NCBI RefSeq assembly: GCF_014737315.1
Contig: NZ_JPUF01000001.1
Span: forward strand, 124,001 to 188,000
Direction: 5' to 3'
DNA: 64,000 nucleotides
Source of the DNA: Treponema zioleckii
GTDB lineage: Bacteria > Spirochaetota > Spirochaetia > Treponematales > Treponemataceae
Shown: positions 44,314 to 52,735 of the stretch, one piece after another
How positions within the stretch are numbered: the first letter of the stretch is position 1
Layout of the letters: every line of letters begins with the position of its first letter
Position numbers and translations under genes: made by a program
Notes under the pieces: generated by a model
Told to the model about the DNA's origin: nothing
What the model saw: only the letters and a program-made list of their open reading frames with translations
The model's database searches: none

Positions 44314-45963
44314 ATGACTGATAAACGACAATTTCTACATTTTAATTTTAAGAAAGACATTTCGATTTATCTTTTGTGGGCGCTCGTAATTCTTTTTTTT
44401 GCAATAACAGTGGTCTACCCGCTGTTTTGCCTTGCGCTCACACCAACTGCGCATGATTTTTTCGCGGTGTTGACCTCCAAAGTCTGGCACACAGCCATTC
44501 TTAACACCGCGTTAGAATGCATCTGCTCCACCACGCTCTCGGTCGCGACGGGCTACATTTTTGCCTACGCGGTCGTTCGCGGGCAGATTCCGCTCGCAAA
44601 ATTCTTCGGGGCAATTCCGATTTTACACTTGGTAACGCCACCGTTCGTCGGCGGACTTTCATTCATATTACTTTTGGGTCGGCGCGGATTTATCACGAGC
44701 ACGATTTTGGGTCTGGACATTTCGCTTTACGGATTCTGGGGACTTTTAATCGCGCAAGTATTTTGCTTTTTTCCAATCGCCTACCTGATTTGTTCGCAAA
44801 CGCTAAAAGGCATCAATCCTTCGTTCGAACAGGCGGCACGCGGAATGGGAGCAAGCCGGGCAAGAATCTTCCTTACAATAACGCTCCCGCTTTCGCTTCC
44901 GGGAATTCTCTCGGCGGCACTTTTTATTGCAGTTTCTGTTCTGAGTGACTTTGGGAACCCGATGATTGTCGCAGGCAGATTCAAGGTTCTTGCGGTAGAA
45001 ATTTACACCCAGCTTACGGGATGGACAAACGCAGGCACAAGTGCAGTTTTAGGTCTGATTCTCGTAATTCCTTCTATTATATTGTTCATTTTTCAAAATC
45101 GGCTTGTAAAAAAAGAAGCTGGAAAAACGGCAACAATCGGCGGAAAAGGTCAAGGATTGCCACAAAAAAAATCCTCAATAATCACAAAGATTTTTCTCAC
45201 GATTTTTTGCGCACTGGTTTCGCTCGCAGTTCTGGCACAGTTCGCGGCTTTGGTCGCCGGTGCTTTCCAAAAACTTTGGGGAATAAAAACTGACTTTACG
45301 ACGGAACACATAAAATCAATTTTTAATTATATTCCAGAATTACGAAACTCGATTTTGTTCGCGCTGGCAGCCTCGCTTTTGAGTGTTTTTGTTTCGTCGC
45401 TCACGAGTTATTTGGTTCAAAGGACTGCGTTGCCGGCAAAAAGATTTTTGGACGTTGTTTCGCAACTTGCGGCCGCAATTCCAGGCTCGCTTTTTGGTCT
45501 TGCTTTTTCGCTGGCGGCAAACAAACTGAATTTCAGGAATTCGCCAACTATGATTGTCATCGCAATCGCGATAGGATTTATGCCATTTTCGTACAGAATT
45601 TTAACGTCCAGTTTCGTTCAGATAAAAAACACGCTAGACGACGGAGCAAGTTCGCTCGGAGCAGGAAAACTCAAAATTCTCACTTCGATTTTAATTCCAA
45701 TTTCAACCGAAGGAATTTTTAGCGCGTTCATCTATAATTTTGTTCGCGGAGTCGGCACAATGAGCGCGGTGATTTTTTTGGTCTCATTCAAAACGCCGTT
45801 AACATCTCTAAAAATCCTCAATCTTGCAGAAGAAGGATTTTGGGGCAAAGCTGCTTCACTTTCCCTCGTCCTTACGCTTCTAACATTCGCAGTTCTGGGA
45901 CTCGGAAAACTGCTTTTAAAAATCAGGAGAACTTCATGGAAAATAAAATCAGGCTCGAACTAA
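44314..45963 (+). CDS. ferric-type ABC transporter permease (two fused permease domains)
   Basis: 549 residues with about 12 membrane helices and two EAA-type loops (FEQAARGMGASRARIFLTIT, DDGASSLGAGKLKILTSILI). This is the FbpB/AfuB layout, in which one polypeptide carries both permease halves. The ATG follows the binding protein stop directly (TAAATG). It works with the genes on either side to import ferric iron or a related anion complex. Confidence 0.9.
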   Translation: MTDKRQFLHFNFKKDISIYLLWALVILFFAITVVYPLFCLALTPTAHDFFAVLTSKVWHTAILNTALECICSTTLSVATGYIFAYAVVRGQIPLAKFFGAIPILHLVTPPFVGGLSFILLLGRRGFITSTILGLDISLYGFWGLLIAQVFCFFPIAYLICSQTLKGINPSFEQAARGMGASRARIFLTITLPLSLPGILSAALFIAVSVLSDFGNPMIVAGRFKVLAVEIYTQLTGWTNAGTSAVLGLILVIPSIILFIFQNRLVKKEAGKTATIGGKGQGLPQKKSSIITKIFLTIFCALVSLAVLAQFAALVAGAFQKLWGIKTDFTTEHIKSIFNYIPELRNSILFALAASLLSVFVSSLTSYLVQRTALPAKRFLDVVSQLAAAIPGSLFGLAFSLAANKLNFRNSPTMIVIAIAIGFMPFSYRILTSSFVQIKNTLDDGASSLGAGKLKILTSILIPISTEGIFSAFIYNFVRGVGTMSAVIFLVSFKTPLTSLKILNLAEEGFWGKAASLSLVLTLLTFAVLGLGKLLLKIRRTSWKIKSGSN

Positions 45964-46919
45964 AAAACGTTTCGTTCAGCTACGGAAAAAATACTGCCGT
46001 AAAGAATTTTTCGCTTCAGGTTGAAGACGGAAGTTTTACCTCGCTTTTAGGGCCTTCCGGTTGCGGAAAAACCACACTTTTAAGAATAATCTCAGGTTTT
46101 TTGGAACCAAAAGAAGGCGAAATTTTTATTGACGGAAAAAATCAAAAAGGAATTGAGCCGAACCGACGACGAATCGGAATGGTTTTTCAAGATTATGCGC
46201 TTTTCCCGCATCTGAACGTTCGCCAAAATCTTTTGTACGGTCTCAAAATCAATCACAAATCCAAGCAGGAATCCGAGGAAATCATTTCGAAAATCGCAAA
46301 ATCACTCGAAATCGAAAATCTTCTCGCGCGTTTTCCTAACGAACTCTCTGGCGGTCAGCAGCAGCGTGTCGCTTTAGGCCGGGCTCTCGTGCTCGAACCT
46401 GCAATTCTTTTGATGGACGAACCGCTTTCGTCGCTGGACACAAAACTTAGAACGTATGTGCGCGAGGAATTGCGGGAGATTCAGGAAAAACTCAAAATCA
46501 CAACGATTTACGTAACCCATGACCAGGAAGAAGCGCTTTCCCTTTCTGATAAAATTGCGGTACTGAACGAAGGAAATCTTTTACAGGTTGGAACGCCGAA
46601 AGAAATTTATTTTGCGCCAAAGGATAAATTCACCGCGGACTTTGTTGGAAGAGCGAATTTAATAGAAGAAAATGATGAGATTTTTATGATTCGACCAGAA
46701 TGGTTCGAACTTGCAGAAAATTCACCGGCAAGCAATCAAACTGACTGTCTTACCGGCAAGATTATTTCAAAGACTTTTTTAGGTGAAAAGACCCGACTAA
46801 AATTGCTCACCAACGACGGAAAAACAATTTTGGCAGATTTAAGAACAATCACGTTGCCAGAAAATATTTCTACCGCCGAAGTGACTCTTCGCCTGCTAAG
46901 AAAAACAAAACTTTCCTAG
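45936..46919 (+). CDS. ferric-type ABC transporter ATP-binding protein
   Basis: 327 residues. Walker A GPSGCGKTT, signature LSGGQQQR, Walker B ILLMDEPLSSLD, H-loop YVTHDQEEALSLS, then a TOBE-like C-terminal domain. Start ATG 45936 lies inside the permease end (28-nt overlap), preceded by AGGAGA, so translation is coupled. It powers the importer encoded upstream and is convergent with flavodoxin, overlapping its stop by 4 nt. Confidence 0.92.
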   Translation: MENKIRLELKNVSFSYGKNTAVKNFSLQVEDGSFTSLLGPSGCGKTTLLRIISGFLEPKEGEIFIDGKNQKGIEPNRRRIGMVFQDYALFPHLNVRQNLLYGLKINHKSKQESEEIISKIAKSLEIENLLARFPNELSGGQQQRVALGRALVLEPAILLMDEPLSSLDTKLRTYVREELREIQEKLKITTIYVTHDQEEALSLSDKIAVLNEGNLLQVGTPKEIYFAPKDKFTADFVGRANLIEENDEIFMIRPEWFELAENSPASNQTDCLTGKIISKTFLGEKTRLKLLTNDGKTILADLRTITLPENISTAEVTLRLLRKTKLS

Positions 46920-47317
46920 CATGAAGCAAGTTTTTTTACAGCCTCAAGGTCGACATCTTCCGGGGTAAGATGAGCTTTTACAATTCCTACGAGACTAGCC
47001 CCGGCAGAAGTCACTCGGTCTGACCAATCAGAAATCCACTGGCCATCGCCCCAGTCGTATGAACCAAAAAGACCAACTTTTTTACCAGAAAGCTGACCTT
47101 CAATGCTGCTAAAAAATGATTCCATTGAATCTTCAAGTTGCTCAGCACCCATTGCAGGGCTACCCAAAAGAATCAGCCCGGCACCAAGAGTCTCACCCGC
47201 ATCAGCAGAATCAGCGGAAGCAAAATAAACATCAGAACCGCAAACCTCTTTTGCCGCATTTGCCAAAGCTTCTGTGTTTCCTGTCGTCGTTGCATACACA
47301 ATCGCTACTTTTGCCAT
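46916..47317 (-). CDS. flavodoxin
   Basis: 133 residues with the FMN phosphate loop ATTTGNTEA, YDWGDGQWISDWSD and a C-terminal helix, the size of short-chain flavodoxins. It transfers electrons in place of ferredoxin, typically when iron is scarce. It overlaps the end of the DUF3793 gene by 13 nt. Encoded facing a ferric-type importer, it fits an iron-limitation response. Confidence 0.93.
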   Translation of the reverse strand: MAKVAIVYATTTGNTEALANAAKEVCGSDVYFASADSADAGETLGAGLILLGSPAMGAEQLEDSMESFFSSIEGQLSGKKVGLFGSYDWGDGQWISDWSDRVTSAGASLVGIVKAHLTPEDVDLEAVKKLASC

Positions 47318-47880
47318 TTTAATCCTCCAAATTTTTTAATTGAAAGCGGAACACTAAGCCCGTCATCAATCCACTTCATGCAAATATCACTGCATTTTTT
47401 ATATAAATTCATCTGCTCCACGGCAGATTTTTTATCACCATAAACTTTCCAAAAACCAGCAAATTTGCATTCAGAAGAATTTTTCTCAAAGCCCACAACG
47501 TCCACGAGCGGATAGCCCAAAAAAAGCCCGACTTCATGGGGAAATTTTTTTTGCCAGGCGAGCCTGTGCAAAAGTTCGCTCAAAATCACATTAAAACCTT
47601 TATGAACTTCATACCCCTTTGATTTTAAGTAGGCAAGATTTGAAGAATCAGAACAAACTTTTTCCAGAAGATTTTTGTCGAACACAAAAAACAAAATTCT
47701 CTTCTCACTTTTTTTTAGCGGGACAAAATATTTTTTTGATTTTGAAAACTCGCTCTGCCAATCGCGGAGTTTATGAATCCCTGAATCATAACAAGTTGAA
47801 TTCATCGAAAAAAGCGAAGCAGGCTTAATTCCGCACAAGGAAGGAGCCGAACAATGAATTATCGTTTCATCAAAACTCAT
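47305..47880 (-). CDS. DUF3793 family protein
   Basis: 191 residues. The pattern IIHCSAPSLCGIKPASLFSM, HEVGLFLGYPLVDVVGF and CKFAGFWKVYGDKKSA is typical of DUF3793, a family of unknown function often encoded beside flavodoxin in anaerobes. No membrane helix or signal. It is first in a two-gene operon with flavodoxin, with a leader of about 140 nt containing a hairpin (TCGGGG...CCCCGA). Confidence 0.85.
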   Translation of the reverse strand: MSFDETIIHCSAPSLCGIKPASLFSMNSTCYDSGIHKLRDWQSEFSKSKKYFVPLKKSEKRILFFVFDKNLLEKVCSDSSNLAYLKSKGYEVHKGFNVILSELLHRLAWQKKFPHEVGLFLGYPLVDVVGFEKNSSECKFAGFWKVYGDKKSAVEQMNLYKKCSDICMKWIDDGLSVPLSIKKFGGLKWQK

Positions 47881-48009
47881 AAAACCACCAAAAAAAGAAC
47901 GGGAGCACGATTAACGAAACAGTCAAAAATTAATCATGCCCCCATCGGATTTTGATTCGGGGAGAGCTGGCCCCGAACCGATTAAAACTCTCTCCCAAAA
48001 GAGGTACTC

Positions 48010-48047
48010 GTTAGCAATGACTAACTACATTTGTTAGCATATAACAA
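48010..48047. promoter_or_regulatory. two inverted repeats, candidate metal-regulator operators
   Basis: GTTAGCAATGACTAAC (48010-48025) and TTGTTAGCATATAACAA (48031-48047) lie upstream of DUF3793-flavodoxin. The second overlaps the likely minus-strand promoter (-35 TTGACC, complement of 48058-48063; -10 TATGCT). TTAG..CTAA-type palindromes resemble DtxR/IdeR-family sites. The DtxR-type regulator at 5621 is a possible binder. Confidence 0.5.
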
Positions 48048-48079
48048 CATTTAGTTTTGGTCAATGGAATTTTAAAATA

Positions 48080-48116
48080 AAAAACCCCGAACAGGCTAAA
48101 ACCTATCCGGGGTTTT
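48080..48116. terminator. strong bidirectional terminator
   Basis: AAAACCCCG and CGGGGTTTT form the base of a stem with inner GG/CC pairs, flanked by A and T runs, between the YD-type protein gene and the flavodoxin promoter. Confidence 0.8.
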
Positions 48117-48144
48117 GACACAATGCCAGTAATTTATCATCATT

Positions 48145-48208
48145 TCGAACTCATTTCGGAATCCACGCACGATGACACAGTGCAGATGCTGAAACACGTT
48201 CAGCATGA
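48145..48208. repeat. pair of REP-like palindromes
   Basis: ATTTCGAACTCATTTCGGAAT and ATGCTGAAACACGTTCAGCAT, the same two types and order as at 32.85-33.0 kb. Confidence 0.6.
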
Positions 48209-48232
48209 CTAGCAAAAAGACATATATTGGTA

Positions 48233-49132
48233 CTATTTTGCGTCAGTTGTTGAGGCAGCCGTTGTTGTAGCTGGAGTGCTTGAAGCTGCGGCAGAGCCTC
48301 TTCCGTATTTTAAAGAATACTCTGAAATTCCGGCAAGTTCATTTACAGTCGTTCCGAATTTTTCAGCAACATTGTAAGTCGTTTCTTTTACGATATTTCC
48401 GACTGAATCATATTTGAAGATAACACGAACAGAAAGTTTGTTTCTAGAATTATAAGTCTGCTTCTCTGTTACAGTGTACGAAGCGTCAAATCTATAAACC
48501 ACGCGCTTCAACTGCATTCCAGTTGCGTCGCTGTATGCAACTTCTGCAAGTTTTCCTGCATCATTGTAAGTAAAAACTTTTTTTTCATCGAGAGAACCAT
48601 CTCCGCGGTATGTGGCAACTTCAGAATTTCTGTTCTGTTCGTCAAGTTTTGTTATTGTGCGGCTAAGAAGAGCACCGTCTGCATTATAAAACGACTCTTC
48701 AATCTGCTTGTCGCTCGGATACTTCCAGATTGTTTTGTTCATCAGAACTTCGGCAGCATTGTATGCCGCTTCTTCGGTTTTTCTGCCTTTTGAGTCATAC
48801 TCGTAAAGCATTTTCCAGCTGAGTTTTCCGTCTGCATCGGTGCAAGACATGTTTTTTACTCTGCCAGACTCATAAGTGAACATGATTCGGTCAACAAGGG
48901 AATCGCGGTTCGTAAGTTCAGAAGCCTCGGTCTCTTTTCCAGAAGCGTCAAAAATATGTGTGAATTTTGCTTTTGGCGAACGATAATAATCACCAAATTT
49001 TTCTGTAATTGAATATTCAGTTTTTGTATACTCAGAAACAGAGCCAGTAGTCTTAAGGGTTGCAGACGAATCAAATGCATAGACACTTGACGCAATCAAA
49101 GCTGCAGAAAGAACTAAAACAGTCTTTTTCAT
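48233..49132 (-). CDS. secreted YD/RHS-like repeat protein
   Basis: 299 residues with signal peptide ASSVYA|F. Eight or so short repeats follow the pattern F.Y...G(R/K)......Y...G.L (for example YEYDSKGRKTEEAAYNA, FTYNDAGKLAEVAYSDATG, FKYDSVGNIVKETTYN), like MORN/YD repeats. A low-complexity Ala/Thr/Ser tail ends the protein. Probably periplasmic or surface beta-structure; function unknown. It is monocistronic. Confidence 0.82.
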   Translation of the reverse strand: MKKTVLVLSAALIASSVYAFDSSATLKTTGSVSEYTKTEYSITEKFGDYYRSPKAKFTHIFDASGKETEASELTNRDSLVDRIMFTYESGRVKNMSCTDADGKLSWKMLYEYDSKGRKTEEAAYNAAEVLMNKTIWKYPSDKQIEESFYNADGALLSRTITKLDEQNRNSEVATYRGDGSLDEKKVFTYNDAGKLAEVAYSDATGMQLKRVVYRFDASYTVTEKQTYNSRNKLSVRVIFKYDSVGNIVKETTYNVAEKFGTTVNELAGISEYSLKYGRGSAAASSTPATTTAASTTDAK

Positions 49133-49276
49133 TATATCCTCCAGTACAAAGTCTATTTTAAAACACTTTTTAAAATATCGGTAAAATTTTTCTTAATTTT
49201 TAGGCAGAATCAGAGCATTTCACAACCGTTGCCGATTTTTAACGATTTTCTTCTATATAATATGCTCTAAAGCAAG

Positions 49277-49579
49277 CTATGCCAAAATACGCATCGTTCC
49301 CACGATAATCAAAATTACAGCAAGAATAAAATTCATTACGACGCTGCGCCTTCCGGCAAGATAATCGTCGCCACGAGTTTTTTGAATTTCCTTAAAAGCC
49401 AAATGCTTTTTTGGAACAAAGCACATGAGCGCAATTCCTATCACAATCATCATAAAACCGTCATGTCGGAACGGAAATTCAATAACCTGACTATAATTGA
49501 GCGCCATAAGCACCACTCCAAGGATTATGATTCCCGCCCCAACCCATTCAAGCACAAACGCTATTTTTCGCAGATTCAT
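49277..49579 (-). CDS. small membrane protein
   Basis: 100 residues with three hydrophobic helices (about 8-28, 36-52, 78-98) and a central basic loop (VPKKHLAFKEIQKTRGDD). I recognise no family. GGGAGA precedes the ATG. It is divergent from the BamA-like gene with 81 bp between. Confidence 0.7.
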   Translation of the reverse strand: MNLRKIAFVLEWVGAGIIILGVVLMALNYSQVIEFPFRHDGFMMIVIGIALMCFVPKKHLAFKEIQKTRGDDYLAGRRSVVMNFILAVILIIVGTMRILA

Positions 49580-49660
49580 TTTCTCCCACGCACCTCCAAT
49601 TTGTTGATTTTCTGCAAATATCTTAAAGACATCATAAAAGAAATTCTATACAATAGGCAA

Positions 49661-50962
49661 ATGCTAAAAAATAAATTTGCCGTAATTTTAGTTTTTATTT
49701 TTTGTTCGACAATTTTCGCAAATGCAGATGACTCAATAAGTTCAGAAATTCTAGAAGAAATCACCGAAGACGAGGCCTCAATTCAGAATCAAAAATTGAT
49801 AATCTCGCAAATAAATATTTCTGGCCTCAAAAAAACACAGGAACGCTACATAAAATCAAAGCTCGACGGGTTTGAAGGCAAAACGCTCGGCGAAACAAAC
49901 CTGCACGAAATCGAAACTATTTTGCAGGCGGAAGGTCTTTTTGAAACGATAAATGTGAATTTTATGCAGCTTTCCGAAACAGAAGCTTCTGTGGAAATCG
50001 AAGTGACTGAAAAAATCACTTTTATTCCGCTTCCGTTCGCCGCCTATTCCCAAGGAAGTTTTATGGGCGGACTTATGATTATGGACACAAACGCGTTCGG
50101 AATCCGCGATATGTTCATTTTTGGAGGTTTTTATTCAACTTCCTCGCTAACAGGACTTGCAAGCTACGTTAAGCAGCCAAAGGAAAACTGGATTCCGGGA
50201 TTTTCGATTTTCGTCTCGGCCTCAAAAAACACGCCTAACTACAAAAATCTTGACGACGAAACGGTTCTCCGCTTTAACAGCAAAGGATTTTCAGCAGGAC
50301 TCACGCTCCTTGAAAAACTCGGCGAGTACAACCGATTTTCTCTCGGCACTTCGTTCAAACTTTGCGCAGCCAAGGACGAAGAAGGCTACGAAGGTTTAGT
50401 GGATTCAGTAAAAAGCGGGAATTTTAAGATTGGCTGGAACAGCGGAACGCGCGACTGGAACGGAGTTTTCCTTTCGCAAAAAACAATCAGCGTAGACGCG
50501 GGATTTGCCGTTACAAATCTTGAAGGCGACTATAAATTCAATGAAGAAATTTCTTACAAACTCCTGATTCAGGAGCCAATGAGCCAAAAACTCCGCTTTG
50601 TTGTGCAATGCTCAGGCTTTTACGGAAGAAACAAACACGTTTATGATTTTGTTGGGGGAAAAGAAGGCTCCGTAACGATTTTGCCAAGCGACTTTTTAAC
50701 GGACAGAATTTTTGGCGGAAACGCAGGATTCGAATTTGCATTTTTTAAAGGAAAGTTCGGAATGATGTCGGCTTACGGGTGCTACGAAGCAGTTCTCACA
50801 GAAAATTTTGGTGATACAGATTTGACTTTTTTACATGGCGTGAACAGCGGAATAAAAATGTATTTTTCAAAAATTGACTTTCCAGCAATGGCGATGGGAC
50901 TTTCTTACAACGTTTCAAAAAAGACTATGCAATTTGCAGCCGCGGTGGGTATGGCATTCTAA
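49661..50962 (+). CDS. BamA/TamA-like outer-membrane protein with one POTRA domain
   Basis: 433 residues with signal peptide STIFA|N. One POTRA-like domain (ISQINISGLKKTQERYIKSK, TILQAEGLFETINVNF) is followed by a roughly 16-strand beta-barrel ending FAAAVGMAF with a terminal phenylalanine, as in BamA-type insertion substrates. Shorter than BamA and with a single POTRA, it may be a surface-lipoprotein or patatin-type translocator relative; role unknown. TACAAT ends 6 nt before the ATG, so the mRNA is probably leaderless. Confidence 0.8.
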   Translation: MLKNKFAVILVFIFCSTIFANADDSISSEILEEITEDEASIQNQKLIISQINISGLKKTQERYIKSKLDGFEGKTLGETNLHEIETILQAEGLFETINVNFMQLSETEASVEIEVTEKITFIPLPFAAYSQGSFMGGLMIMDTNAFGIRDMFIFGGFYSTSSLTGLASYVKQPKENWIPGFSIFVSASKNTPNYKNLDDETVLRFNSKGFSAGLTLLEKLGEYNRFSLGTSFKLCAAKDEEGYEGLVDSVKSGNFKIGWNSGTRDWNGVFLSQKTISVDAGFAVTNLEGDYKFNEEISYKLLIQEPMSQKLRFVVQCSGFYGRNKHVYDFVGGKEGSVTILPSDFLTDRIFGGNAGFEFAFFKGKFGMMSAYGCYEAVLTENFGDTDLTFLHGVNSGIKMYFSKIDFPAMAMGLSYNVSKKTMQFAAAVGMAF

Positions 50963-51335
50963 AAATTCGGCGGAAGGAAATCCGCGGGATACAAATCAAG
51001 TTTGAACTCGGAATTTATCTGAAGAATCAATGATTGAATTTCTGTGTAATTTTTCATTGTTTTCATAATTTTGAATGCTAAAACTATATTTTCACGACAT
51101 TCATTAATTTTACCCAACTTTCCAAGCAAATAGCCTTTATTAGCAATTCTGTTTGAGTAAGCAATCTATTTTTTTAATTCTGGACATTTTTAAATTCAAG
51201 CGAAGTCAATTTTAAGGCTTCGATAAAATGATTTAGTAAAATCTTTTTATCAACATTATGAAAACTTTCAAAAGCTGCGGAAAACAGTCTGTACAAAAAA
51301 AATAATTGGAACCTAATTTTTTAAGATTCTGTTAT
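50959..51335 (-). pseudogene. decayed XRE-TPR regulator
   Basis: Minus-strand translation shows QLFFLYRLFSAAFESFHN and LLNHFIEALKLTSLEFKN, then a stop. In another frame it gives NRIANKGYLLGKLGKINE and ILQINSEFKLDLYPADF. These match the TPR region and C-terminus of the regulators at 19692 and 56438 (LEKQFYLFAHAV, YNKGYTLFTTGKKNEG), with the middle and the helix-turn-helix deleted. The stop overlaps the end of the BamA-like gene. It marks a lost regulator upstream of cluster II. Confidence 0.65.
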
Positions 51336-51374
51336 GAGTCTAGAGCTAATATAACATAAAATTAACAATATAAA

Positions 51375-51404
51375 AAACAGAATCTTTCGAGTGCGCATAG
51401 AAAA
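51375..51404 (+). promoter_or_regulatory. 30-bp box shared with cluster I
   Basis: Begins AAACAGAATCTTTC and ends AGTGCGCATAGAAAA, matching the cluster I box (19233-19262, minus strand) at 27 of 30 positions. It lies 20 nt before the first lipoprotein start of cluster II. Candidate promoter or operator of the operon. Confidence 0.6.
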
Positions 51405-51424
51405 AATCTCAAAGAAAATTGAAT

Positions 51425-52141
51425 ATGAAAAAATTATTACCTTTTTTATTAGTTTCTCACATTATATTATCTCTTTTCACTTCCTGTGCAACAGTTTTTC
51501 CTGAACATGAAATTACACAAAACAATCCAGACGCACAATGCCCAAAGTGTAGTTCAATTGCGGTTTCTGGTAAGATGAAGTCAAAACCATTTGAAGCCCC
51601 ATCGTCGGCAAGTATTTTTTTTCTCGATTTAATTTTCTTGCGAACGGAAACTGCTTTTTATTGGGAAGGTACTGTCCAGATAGATGAAAAAGAAACTGCA
51701 CTTTCATTCAAAATGATTAAAAATGGTGGTGCATTTGAAGGTAGTACATGGAATAAAACTGCGTATGTGGAGAATCTTTCTTGTGGAAAAATTGAGTTTG
51801 AATGCAAAGCGGGTTTTGACAGCAATCAGATGCCTCCAATGGAAGAATTCGGCTATTTCATCACTGGCGGTAAAGTGTATTTCGTTTACGTTGCAACAAA
51901 AGATGGGCTCGGCGGTGCAAACATCATGCACAATCCAACGAACGTAAAATTCGTCATCGAATGCGAGTCGTCAAAACGAGTCTGCGAAATCTACACCGAC
52001 AAAAAAATCCTCGACAAATATCAGCTAAAAGGCAATTTCAATGATTCAGCCGAGGACGAAATTCTAAAATTGCTTTCGGGCATTACGGCCTCGTTTTACA
52101 AAGCAGCCCTCGACTGCATGAACGTAAAGGTGGAAAAATGA
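51425..52141 (+). CDS. lipoprotein of cluster II, paralogue of 17558-18265
   Basis: 238 residues from ATG 51425 (a TTG six bases upstream is possible). Lipoprotein signal ending LFTSCATVFPEHEI. From MPPMEEFGYFITGGKVYF to the end it is nearly identical to the cluster I paralogue, while the first half is diverged. CPKCSS near residue 40 is unique to this copy. First gene after the shared box. Function unknown. Confidence 0.82.
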   Translation: MKKLLPFLLVSHIILSLFTSCATVFPEHEITQNNPDAQCPKCSSIAVSGKMKSKPFEAPSSASIFFLDLIFLRTETAFYWEGTVQIDEKETALSFKMIKNGGAFEGSTWNKTAYVENLSCGKIEFECKAGFDSNQMPPMEEFGYFITGGKVYFVYVATKDGLGGANIMHNPTNVKFVIECESSKRVCEIYTDKKILDKYQLKGNFNDSAEDEILKLLSGITASFYKAALDCMNVKVEK

Positions 52142-52215
52142 AAACCTGCCAAGCTTATCCCCTGTAAAGAAAAACTTGAAAACTTGGAAATTATTTTAGT
52201 GTTGGAGAATTTTAT

Positions 52216-52659
52216 ATGCGTAGAAAAAGTTTATTGTCATTGGTCACATTTGCTTCAGTAATATTTTTTGCAAGTTGCAGTACGATACATTTTGACATGA
52301 CAGGAAACATTCTTAACAAATCTTCACTCGCTGACGACGAACCAATTGAATCTGGAAATATTTATTTTGCTCAAAAACGAGGAACTTTTGGCTCTTTTAT
52401 TTACAGAAGTTCTGTTGACAAACCTGCAAACCTGAAGAAAAATGATTTTTTTATAAGCGGAATGCGTACAAAATCTGATGACTCAGGCACAATAATACTC
52501 AGCGGAGAAAATGCGATTTCAGATCGCATCCAATCTTTGGAAGGGTATGAATACCGTTGGGAAGGAACTGTCGAAGAAAACAACGGGTCTGTTCCGATTA
52601 TTTATGAATTCTATGTTTTGGGAACCGAGCATAAAGGATTTCTGGGCAATCGAACCTGA
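52216..52659 (+). CDS. truncated copy of the 308-residue lipoprotein
   Basis: 147 residues identical, apart from a few changes, to the start of 16551-17477 (lipoprotein signal FFASC, then GYEYRWEGTVEENNG). It diverges after HKGF and stops almost at once. The lost C-terminal half survives instead at the end of the gene at 54050-54970. Probably a recombination remnant, though it could still be secreted. GTTGGAG precedes the ATG. Confidence 0.7.
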   Translation: MRRKSLLSLVTFASVIFFASCSTIHFDMTGNILNKSSLADDEPIESGNIYFAQKRGTFGSFIYRSSVDKPANLKKNDFFISGMRTKSDDSGTIILSGENAISDRIQSLEGYEYRWEGTVEENNGSVPIIYEFYVLGTEHKGFLGNRT

Positions 52660-52735
52660 TAGACATGTAATTGCAACAAAAGATTTTTAGAGTTCTATGC
52701 AAATCTAATTTACAAGGTATAGGGATTCTTAATAT

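Noticed and set aside
52216-52659. Frameshift error joining the truncated lipoprotein to the next gene
   Set aside because: After HKGF the DNA no longer resembles the cluster I gene in any frame, so this is a recombination junction, not a base-calling error.
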